Source: Ascaphus truei
Lineage: Eukaryota; Chordata; Amphibia; Anura; Ascaphidae
Length of the DNA stretch: 64,000 nt
NCBI GenBank assembly: GCA_036426205.1
Contig: CM071567.1
Coordinates: forward strand, 288,971,187-289,035,186
Direction: 5' to 3'
The notes beneath the pieces were generated by a model. It searched no databases, was not told where the DNA came from, and saw nothing but the letters and a program-made list of their open reading frames with translations. The position numbers and the translations under genes are program-made. Below, piece by piece: positions 55,271 to 64,000 of the stretch. The first letter of the stretch is position 1; each line of letters starts with the position of its first letter.

Positions 55271-56775
55271 GTTTTCCATTAGGTATTGCTGAATATTATC
55301 CCGTATTAAACCTTCAAGTAGTTTCCCCACTATTGAAGTCAGGCTTACAGGTCTGTAATTCCCCAGTTGTGATCTAGCTCCCTTTTTAAATATAGGCACC
55401 ACATCTGCTTTAAGCCAATCTTGTGGTACTGAGCCTGTGGAAATGGAGTCCTTGAATATTAAATATAATGGTTTGGCTATTACTGAGCTTAACTCCTTGA
55501 GAAATCTTGGATGTATGCCATCGGGGCCAGGTGCCTTATTTACCTTAATTTTTTCAAGTCGCTTATGAACTTCTTCCTCAGTTAACCAATTGTTCATTAA
55601 TATGGAGGTTGTGGCTTCCTCCTGTGACTACTATTGAACTTGATTCTTCCCTGGTAAACACAGAGGCAAAGAATGTGTTTAATACCTCTGCTTTCTCCTT
55701 ATCTCCAATAATCTGCCTACCCATCTCACATTGAAAGGGTCCTATATTTTTTTTCTCATTTTTTTGTTATTAAGGTACTTAAAGAACATTTTAGGGTTGA
55801 CCTTACTTTATATTGCAATCCTTTTTTGATTATCAATTTTTGCTAATTTGATTGCCCTTTTGCAATTTTGTTACATTCCTTATCATTCTGATACGATGTC
55901 TCTGTCCCTTCTGACTTAAAGAATCTAAACGCCTTCCTCTTCTTGTCCATTTCCTCCCCTACCTGTTTATTTAGCCACATTGGTTTTGACTTATTTCTTT
56001 TATACTTATTACCCAAGGGTATGCATTGATAAGTGTGCTTTTCTAACAATGTTTTAAAAAAATGCCCATTTATCTTCTACATTTTTCCCTGCAAAAACAT
56101 CATCACAGTAAATTACTTGTAGATTAGACCTCAGTTTATTAAAATATGCCTTTCTAAAGTTTAAGGTCTTTGTTGAACCCAAGTAATCTTTTTTTTGATA
56201 ATTTATTTCAATTGAGACCATGTTATGATCACTGTTACCCAAATATTCCAGGACTTGAATATTTGTTATTACTTCTACATTATTTGATATGACCAAATCC
56301 AGTACTGCCCCTCTCCTGGTTGGTTCCTCAATAATTTGGGTCATATCATTGTCTTTAAGCACCCCCAAAAACCTGTTTCCTTTTGTTGTAATGCTAATCT
56401 CATTGCCCCAGTCTATGTCTGGATAAATAAAATCACCCAATATGCCAACATGACCTAGTTTTGATGCCTTCTCCATTTGCAAAAGTATTTTAGCTTCCTC
56501 AATCTCACAGATATTTGTTGGTTTATAGCATATTCCCACAAACATTTTCTTTATACTTTTACCTCCACTGCTAATTTCTATTCACAAAGTCTCTACATTT
56601 TCATCATTCCCTTCATAAACATCATCCCTTATAATCGGTTTTAGATCCGGTTTAACATATAAACGTACTCCTCCTCCCCTTCTATTTCTTCGATTCTTCC
56701 GAAAAAGGGAATAAACCTCGAAATTAACTGTCCAGTCATGAGTTTCATCCCACCACGTTTCAGTAATTTAACAAT
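55271..56775 (-). pseudogene. CR1-like LINE fragment (endonuclease to start of RT)
   Basis: On the minus strand: TETWWDETHDW, RRNRRGGGVRLYVKP and MFVGICYKPTN, GHVGILGDFIYPDIDW, FLGVLKDNDMTQIIEEPTR, GNSDHNMVSIEI (catalytic SDH), then MWLNKQVGEEMDKKRKAFRF and, after a gap, VNKAPGPDGIHPRFLKE, GSVPQDWLKADVVPIFKKG and NYRPVSLTSIVGKLLE. This is the CR1 order from endonuclease through the first RT motifs. The rest of RT is cut off at the border with Gypsy F. Several frameshifts. Confidence 0.8.
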
Positions 56776-56879
56776 TGCTGTGGATAGACACCTCTGTAGT
56801 GCAGCCTTGGCCTCTTGCTCTTTATTTAGTTGTCCATAGAGGCAATATATCTCATTCCCTGTGGATTAAGGTGTCTGGG

Positions 56880-57146
56880 TTAGGGCTCTTTTACCTTGAT
56901 TAAAGGTGATCTCTTTCTTTTCCACTGTTCCTGGGACGCTTCTATGAGTCGCCTAAGGCTGCGGCATATCTCTGTTCTCTTGTAACGCAGGCTTTCCTGA
57001 TGTTGAAGGGTCATCCTTAATTCCTTATGTAACACCTTTCTTCTTTTTTTTCTCTTTGCTTTGAGAAGCTCTAAAGAATCAGTGGTCGTGTGTTCACATA
57101 TATTGCTCAAGACTGCTTTCAAAGTGGGAGCCATAGCTTCAGACAT
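56880..57146 (-). pseudogene. coiled-coil ORF, probable N-terminal part, unknown protein
   Basis: An 88-codon frame starting MSEAMAPTLKAVLSNIC, with Lys/Arg/Leu/Glu-rich helices (ELLKAKRKKRRKVLHKELRM, YKRTEICRSLRRLIEASQE). Not recognised. Strand and style match 48,760-50,307, with CR1 and Gypsy F between them, so it may be the beginning of the same broken gene. This is an inference. Confidence 0.35.
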
Positions 57147-58100
57147 GGGGAAACCAAACTTCCCAAGAAACCAGTAAAGAGGAAATGTGTCTTTAAAGCA
57201 GAAACATAGGAATTAACAACAGAAATATTAGGCACAACAGAGAGACAAAAGATAGGAGAGCTGACCCTTAAATTTTAGACCTTAGCTTCAGTCACAGAAA
57301 GATCATAAATTGCAGGGAAAACCAGACATATACTTGCAGTAACATCTGAAACTTTAGAATCGGGCATAGGAATATCACAGATTGAGGGGAATTACAGTAT
57401 GCAGCAACAAAATAATGGGAGCACTTTTGTCTATTGGAAATGGACCCTTTGAACCAGCAATTGTATACCCGAGCAAAGAAAACAAAAGCAAGTCTTTTTT
57501 TTAAAATATTAACAAAAAATACTAAGGCGCTCTCTGACTGAAATGAAAGATAAAGTCACTTATATTACCATGCTAGAGGGCCCCTGCATATACCCCAATG
57601 TTGGTATAAACCTTCGGAGTCCTCTGTCCGCAGCTCAAAACCCTATGGGGAATCTTTCCTTGATCCCCAGTGGAAATTGTGAAGAGAGAAAACAAGGGAA
57701 ATGCAGATCAATAAATGGATGCAGAAAATAATCCAATAGAATCAAGTGGCAGAGTGGTTAACAATATAGCCAAACTTACCTAACACTTCAGTTTTGCACA
57801 ATGGTTAATGCTGAACCGCAGTCAATGCACTTACTGTGATATCATCTACACAGGGGTGAATTGGTGAAATAATATATATAACAGAATTACTCACATGGCC
57901 TTGTGTGAGGTGTAGAATCTTCAAAGGTTTCTTTTCTTGATCCTTTAGCTTAGTGTGGTCTCTGCTTGTCCTCCAATGCGGCTCTTCCTCTTGTGGGTTT
58001 GAAGGTTAATCCCCCCCAAATCACATCAGAATGAGGAGAGAGTGGATTTGCAAGTAAACAGCATAAAATTTATTCAAACAAAAGTAAACGTTCACACTTA
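57147..58100. other. no gene seen
   Basis: Possibly leader sequence of the coiled-coil ORF on the minus strand; nothing recognised. CTTA at 58,097-58,100 is the target duplication of element C. Confidence 0.4.
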
Positions 58101-58852
58101 TGTAGCTCTTGTACCCCACCCCCCCAAGTAAGATTGGGGTGGGTATGCTCTTCTAGCTATTTATTAGGTGTTTGGGCTGTATACCTGTTGGCAAAAAGGA
58201 GGGCTGAGTGCTCCGCGATAGTGTGGGGAGAACCAGGACAGGGGTGCAGGTTACCTTGATATTCCTCGGTGCAGCGCCTCCAGACAGTGTGGATCCTCTG
58301 TATTGAGCAGGGGATGGCCCATACTGACAACTCTCCTCTCACAGCAGCAAACAGTAAACACACTCCTTTGTCTTTTCTAGGTTTTATTGCATGCAGATTA
58401 TTAACAGAGTTCTTACAGTTCTTTCTCAGCTCCCTGGAAAACAGTACCCTGACTCAGATCAGGCCTGGTGTACCCCTCCTCCATCTCATTTGAGGTGGAG
58501 GGCTGATGGTGTCCTCACTCCACAAGGGAGGAGAGAGAATGAGACCAGGACCTCCCCCAATTTAGGAGATTGCCCCTATTTATAACCTTAGGTGGATGAT
58601 TGTAACCCTGCCCCTTAACAGGTTAAGTTGAATACTGATTGGCTATCGCACACTATAGATGAACCAAGCAGTATCCTTCCTTCAGGCTGACACTATCTGG
58701 TAGTTGCTAAGGCCCTCCCTTGGATACATATCCAAGTCTGCAAAACACAAAGGGCCTAAAAGAAGTAATTAACCCCTCCACTGCCTTCACCTAACAGGAC
58801 TTACACTGGAAAGGTCCAGGCAAAGAAGTAGTGGCCGGGAGGCTATGCTATA
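58101..58852 (-). repeat. 3' LTR of element C (left)
   Basis: TGTAGCTCTTGTAC...GCTATGCTATA, 752 bp. Confidence 0.8.
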
Positions 58853-58997
58853 TTCTCCCCCTGGTGAATATTCCAACACCTGTGCTTGGACTGCAGTGGG
58901 CGTAACAGTACCCACCGCACAACAACCTGAAAATTGCATAACACAAAAAAATGCAATAAACATCTGCATACATATTGCAATAACATTTGTCACACAC

Positions 58998-59105
58998 CTT
59001 TGGAAACGGGGTGGATCCTCCGGCGCTTGTCCTCCACTTGTGGCTCAGGAGCCGCCGAGGCCACAAGTGGAGACAAGCGCCGGAGGATCCACCCCGTTTC
59101 CAAAG
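58998..59105. repeat. 108-bp near-perfect palindrome
   Basis: CTTTGGAAACGGGGTGGATC ... GATCCACCCCGTTTCCAAAG. Arms of about 45 bp with one single-base difference (an extra C at 59,031 region) around an 18-bp loop. Located just inside the left LTR of element C. Confidence 0.9.
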
Positions 59106-60386
59106 ACTGTTTAACATAGAGGTTTGTGAATCATCTGTATAGAGACTCTGGCAGCAGGTTACACTTTGTGTGGGACTATAGCTCTACATCTATCATACAA
59201 GTTTGGCACAACTATTTCCTTTTTTCCTATCTATTTGCACACACCTGAAACCATTACAATGTGACAGTACCATTTCTACAACATTACAGGTTATTACCGT
59301 AACAGGAGTAGGGCTACCTTAATAGTAGTGGGCTGGATCAGTTTTCATCACCATATAACACTGACTATCAGCACTCTTACAGAATAGCATTGTTTATTCC
59401 CAGACGCAGAGATGTATTCTATTCTATTCTGGTGGATACTACGGCCCACATTTCACACTTTTATCAACCTCTATATTTCAGCTTGTTCTACAGCCTTGCG
59501 CTGACCCTCCTCCCCTCGTGATGATACCCCTACCAATGGTGTGACAGGCAGGGCAGGTATAACAACACCATTACTCATGGGAACATCAGGCATTACTGGT
59601 GACAAGGCCCGAGGGGTCATAGTGGCAATGTAGGGCGGAACGGGCACATTATAGTCCTATACACGGGAGACTAAGGAGACCTCCTGAGGTGGAGCCATAA
59701 AAGTGTTCACAGTCCCAGCAAGGCTCGGTATGCCATGGCCCCTGGCAACACTAGATTCAGCCGCAACAACAGCTGCAAGATCATGGAAGCTCCATTCTTC
59801 TTTTCTCCCCTGACACTGCAGGGAAAAGGAGTCCGAGGACTCGGGACTCCCCAGGGAGGTAGCAGCAGTTGTTAAGGCCATCCGGCTGGACGGCTTTGCG
59901 GTCTTCTCTTCTCCCGGTGTTGGAGCGATGATTGGGGTTGCTTTTAGGTCATCTGGAGTGGTGCCAGCCTCAGGGGCAGGAACCGGTAAGACGATCGCCA
60001 ACTTGAGAGCGTTGGAGCAACCTCGGTTGTTGTAGCACCCTCGCTGTCAGGCAAACTGGAAACAGACGCTCCCACTGCAAGGTCCTGGATGGCAGATAGA
60101 TGGATCACCTCACCGCAGGCAGGTAGGTCATCAGCATGGATCTCGAGCAGAGGGTTGAACGGCTCTGACGTCACTCCAAGCGGGACAGCAGAGAACCTCG
60201 GCAGGACATCGGGTAAGTTGCTGAGGGTCTCAATTCATACTGCAGAACCGGAAACGGAGCTTCCCTTCTGCTCTTCTCAGCATGGAGATTCGACCTCAGA
60301 TTGGTGACTTTCTCGCGATTCCCTGGCATCAACTACCGGAACCTGCAACACCGCAGCAGACTCGGGCACGTGGTAGGTATGAGCAG

Positions 60387-60770
60387 CTACCTCGGGATGT
60401 CATCAGCCTCCAACTCACCGACGGCGGTCACCTCCCTCTTGGAGCAGCTTACCAGAGCAGCAGTGGGGCACTGAGTACTGGACAATGGAGCGGTGTTTCC
60501 TCTAGGTGGTTCTCCATCACTGGCAGGTAGGACATCACCAGAGGGTAGTTGTGGGGAGTAGTTCAGAAAATAGGGCACTTGGCATGTAGCACACTGCGCT
60601 GATGCCTGCAGTTGTCTTCCCGTGACTCCACATATAGCACATACTCCCAGCATCTGGTATGTTCCGTCCTCATTAGTGACCACCCCTACTCCACCAGGCA
60701 AGCGATAAACATTGTCAATATCCTCAATAATAATTTGCATCATGGAGCAATTAAGGCAGCTTGCAGACAC
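60387..60770 (-). CDS. zinc-ribbon-like ORF in LTR element C
   Basis: A 127-codon frame. CLNC lies near the start, VYRLPGGVGVVTNEDGTYQM in the middle, then CAIC, 11 residues, CATCQVPYFLNYSP. The four-Cys pattern matches that of element A. On the strand of the LTRs. Not a known gag knuckle; family unknown. Conservation of the frame in two separate non-autonomous elements is the reason to list it. Confidence 0.4.
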   Translation of the reverse strand: MSASCLNCSMMQIIIEDIDNVYRLPGGVGVVTNEDGTYQMLGVCAICGVTGRQLQASAQCATCQVPYFLNYSPQLPSGDVLPASDGEPPRGNTAPLSSTQCPTAALVSCSKREVTAVGELEADDIPR

Positions 60771-61554
60771 AACTACTGGTATTGAAATGTAAGCGTATTT
60801 GGCTCCTCACATACTGTGTGCTTCGTCAGGGCACACCCAGCTCCTGCCCCATGGATAGTATAGTCCAATCAGGAGCAAGGAAGGGGGAGGGGTTTTTGCA
60901 GTTCGCGCTGTTTCTTGCAAACTGGAACACAGCAAAAGCTTGCAACTTTCGCAAAACAGCACGCAGCTTCCCTGGTGTCGGCGGGAACCGCCATTTTGAG
61001 AGCAAAAGTCAAGCAACCATGCGGTTCTCCTTTCAGGGAAAACCACTATCTTGTGAGCTGGAAAGTACATGTGTAACTCATATTCTTCATTAAGGAGCCA
61101 CACAAACAGAACACATTTTTTTTCTTTAAGTACCACGCACCCTGGTAGAGCTTCAGGGAACGCCTCACGAATTACTGCAATAGTCTGTTATTGCTTGAGT
61201 ACGCAGGGGTCCCAGGTAACACCTCAGAGGCCCTGTCCCCTTGCTACTTATTTTGTTGTGGGTTACAGAAAGGTCTGCACTCCTCCCTGGTGAAGCCTCA
61301 GGAAGTCGCCACAAATCATATATTTTAGAATTGTATGTGGGTGTCCACGCTCCTTGGTGGTGCCTCAAGGAGTCGTCCCACAGATTAGCAGTTTACTGAT
61401 ATGAGGGTGTCCACACTCCCTGGCACAATGACCAACATATTTCTTTAGTGAGGGAAGCATGAAAAAATCTTTGTGGCACACAATAAAGAATGCTGCTGCT
61501 GCTGCAAAAACCTGTCCTGGGAGCAGTTCGAATTATCTCAGCAGCGCCTCCAAA

Positions 61555-62328
61555 TGTAGCCCTTGTACATCCCCCCCTAAGTGAGATTAGGGTGGGTATG
61601 CTCTTCTAGCTACTTATTAGGTGTTTGGGCTGTATAGCTGTTGGCAAACAGGAGGGCTGAGTGCTTCGTGAGTTTGTGGGGAGAACCAGATGGTGCAGGT
61701 TACCTTGATATTCCTCGGTGCAGCGCCTCCAGACAGTGTGGATCCTCTGTGTTGAGCAGGGGATGGCCCATACTGACAACTCTCCTCTCACAGCAGCACA
61801 CAGTAAACACACTTCTTTGTCTTTTTTAGGTTTTTTTTTTAGGTTTTATTGCATGCAGATTATTAACAGAGCTCTTACAGTTCTTTCTCAGCTCCCTGGA
61901 ACACAATACCCTGACTCAGGCTTTGTGCCCAGATCAGACCTGGAGTACCCCTCTTCCATCTCCTTTTGAGGTGGAGGGCTGATGGTGTCCTCACTCCACA
62001 GAGAAGGAGAGAGAATGAGACCAGGACCACCCCCAATTTAGGAGAGTGCCCTTATTTATAACCTGAGGTGGATGATTGTAACCCTGCACCTTAACAGGGC
62101 AGGTTGAATACTGATTGGTTCATCTATAGTGTGCGATAACCAATCAGTATCCTTCCCTCAGGCTGACACTCTCTGGTAGTTGCTAAGGACCTCCCTTGGA
62201 TACATATCCAAGTCTGCAAAACAAACAGGGCCTAAAATAAGTAATTAACCCCTCCACTGCCTGCACCTAACAGGACTTACACTGGAAAGGTCCAGGCAGA
62301 GAAGTAGCGGCCGTGAGGCTATGCTATA
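61555..62328 (-). repeat. 5' LTR of element C (right)
   Basis: TGTAGCCCTTGTAC...GCTATGCTATA, 774 bp, preceded by the primer-binding complement. Confidence 0.8.
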
Positions 62329-62332
62329 CTTA

Positions 62333-63023
62333 CATATATAAAACCTCCCAGTGGGTGCAGAAAAGTCGTGTGAATGGTTGCACCGGAGCGCTCTCTGCCC
62401 CCGCGCCTGTACCGCAGTCGTTGGAGCGCACATCTGGAACGCACCCACACTGGCTCACTACGGCAGCATCCGGGGGAAAAAACAGTCTAGATGATTTGAG
62501 CAATGCGTTTCCATAGTACAGCTTCCTCAGGCTCTCTGAATCTTTGTGATGTCCCTCAGAGGGTTCAAATATCCTCCCGCTGTGTCAAAGAGGGCGTCAC
62601 GGCTGTCATCAATCTTCTGAGGTTAATGGTCGTGAGCACACATTCCTTATGGGTGCAAGTACTAGCACCTTCTAAATTGGATATGGCATAGATGTTTTGG
62701 AGTCCAGCTCAATATTACAACCCCAGCCATTCGTTGGGGTATTACCCCAGAAGATTGATGCCCTCTTCGACAAAGCAGGAAGAAATTTAAACCCTCTGAG
62801 GGATGCCACAAAGATTCAGATAGCCTAAGGAAGCTATAATAGCGGAACACGAAGCTCACATCATCCAGACTGTTTTTCCCCCCGGAGGCTGCCATAGTGA
62901 GCCAGTGCGGGTGCGTTCCAGCTGTGCGCTCCAACGACTGCAGTCCAGACGCGGAAGCATAGAGCACTCCTGTGCAACCATTCACACAGACTTTGCTGCA
63001 CCCACTAGGAGGTTTTATATATG
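62333..63023. mobile_element. ~690-bp foldback element
   Basis: Outer ends CATATATAAAACCTCCCAGT and (reversed) CATATATAAAACCTCCTAGT; arms of about 290 bp continue through CTGCACCCAC..., GGAGCGCAC and CAAAGAGGGCGTCA / TCGAAGAGGGCATCA. Element C landed at its left edge and an LTR starts at its right edge. No hammerhead-like box and no gene seen. Confidence 0.75.
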
Positions 63024-64000
63024 TGTAACGGGTATTCCCCCCCCCACCCAATCGCATATAGTGTGTGTGCGGGGAACCTAATGTTACCTGGTGTGGTGCG
63101 TTATACTTGTCAGACTCACAGGAGGCCTGAGCCTCCGCTAGTGAGAACCTGGGGTGAATCTCTGGAACATTCTCGTCGGTCAGCGCCTCCACCTATGTAG
63201 GATTCTATTGGAATGTAGAATGGGCCTAGCATAGGAACCCACCCAGAAACCCCATACACCAGGGTTATGGCTAAAAGGTTTACTGAACGAGCAAATAACA
63301 CAATAACATCACATCCTATTGTATAGCAACACAACACAGAGTATCATACTTTCACAGTGCAACATCATCAGTATGCACAACGATATATATGCCACACTCT
63401 GCCACTAGCTGGCAGCTATAACCTTGCCCCTAACTGGGCTATAACCTCCTTACACAGTATCCCCAAGGTCCTTGTACCCAAAGTCCCAAGAGTCCCACAT
63501 CCCCACCCACATGTGGAACAGCGCTGCCCACTAAGATGAAGTGTATAGGTGGTGACCTTGGTGACTTGGATAATACCTGCCCGGTGCTCCTGCTACCGGG
63601 TGCGCAGATGACCTTTGCTTGGAATCCCTTGCTCCAGGAGATGATCCAAGATGCCTCCGCCTCAACGGTGGGTGGCCCCCGCATGGAGTGATCCACCTTT
63701 ATAATGTCTCTTATCTGTGCTAACGCAGAGGATGTATTACCTTCACAGCAATTTCCAGGATAGTCACAGTTCCTGGCTGGACCCTGACTTGTCTAGGTTC
63801 TACAGGACCCTGTCCCTAGTCTAAGCGGAGTCCCTGTAGCAACCACAAGCTGAGGTGAGTAGGGCCTAGCTGGGGGCTAAGGGGAGACTTCTGGCCTAGT
63901 GCAGGAGGCTACTTTCCTCCCTGCACAAACACACCCTCCCCTCTCTGTGTCCCAGCTCCTAACTGACAATCCCTGTCTTCACACAACATTGTTGCAACTT
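63024..64000 (-). repeat. LTR of a further element (D), cut by window end
   Basis: Starts TGTAACGGGTATTCCCCC. GACTCACAGGAGGCCTGAG, CTCCGCTAGTGAGAACCTGG and GCGCCTCCACCTATG parallel the Gypsy B LTR (GGCTCACAGAAGGCC..., CTGCTGGGAGCCTGG). No interior is visible. Confidence 0.5.

Larger units (their letters stand above)
58101..62328 (-). mobile_element. non-autonomous LTR element C
   Basis: LTRs 58,101-58,852 and 61,555-62,328 are closely similar. CTTA flanks both sides (58,097-58,100; 62,329-62,332). The polypurine complement TTCTCCCCCTGGTG follows the left LTR; the complement of TTTGGAGGCGCTGCTGAGAT precedes the right LTR. The 2.7-kb interior has no gag, RT or integrase, only a zinc-ribbon-like frame and a long palindrome. 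Same primer-binding site as A and B. Confidence 0.8.

Noticed and set aside
62560..62790. Possible hammerhead-like box in the 62,333-63,023 foldback (TTGATGACAGCC)
   Set aside because: No GAAA box or hairpin at the right spacing.
1..64000. CRISPR arrays, bacterial operons, rRNA or tRNA genes
   Set aside because: None seen. Spaced direct repeats are tandem repeats or transposon pieces, and the retroelement content is eukaryotic.

Overview
This window looks like repeat-dominated chromosomal DNA from a vertebrate, most likely an amphibian (anuran). The evidence is the density of Ty3/Gypsy, Penelope-like, CR1, Rex1-like and L2-like retroelements, GC-rich TA-target MITEs and frog-style foldback repeats. 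I cannot name a species. I see no conserved single-copy host gene, no rRNA or tRNA gene and no CRISPR array. Almost every protein-coding trace belongs to a mobile element, and most are broken by stops and frameshifts.

The main discovery candidate is a very large TA-flanked DNA transposon, here called FB. Copy 1 (about 10,169-20,585, 10.4 kb) interrupts a ~390-bp tandem host repeat. It carries an open forkhead-like gene (10,592-11,188, +), a BEN-like gene (13,522-12,473, -) and a decayed, apparently intron-containing Tc1/mariner-type transposase (14,201-17,596, +). One intron of the transposase is filled by ~1.9 kb of AT-rich tandem repeat. Copy 2 (2,116-7,115, 5.0 kb) lies in inverted orientation, has clean terminal inverted repeats and TA duplications, and still contains remnants of the forkhead and BEN genes but no transposase. 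Three short GC-rich MITEs (6,219-6,541; 30,173-30,532; 44,710-44,987) share FB-like ends, and one of them has inserted into the forkhead remnant of copy 2.

Layout: 1-2,115 holds an LTR fragment, a Penelope fragment and a compound repeat (R1). FB copy 2 follows, then the other part of R1 with a hammerhead-like retroposon inserted (8,694-9,180). FB copy 1 comes next. From 21,225 to 28,999 are two degenerate LTR elements (A on the minus strand, E on the plus strand). From 29,000 to 34,600 are microsatellites, a MITE, foldbacks and R1 copies. From 34,610 to 46,990 a Penelope-like element is split by Gypsy element B (35,517-45,997), which itself contains a Rex1-like LINE holding a solo LTR, a chimeric foldback insert and a MITE. 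From 48,700 to 57,150 a coiled-coil ORF of unknown identity is broken by a chromodomain-type Gypsy (F), a CR1 fragment and a hammerhead-like retroposon. From 58,101 to the end are LTR element C, a long foldback and a further LTR.

A second recurring theme is a short module with a hammerhead-ribozyme-like layout (CTGANGA-like box, short hairpin, GAAA box). It occurs at six loci. Four of the inserts that carry it have long target duplications (11-26 bp), and three are inverted-repeat foldbacks.
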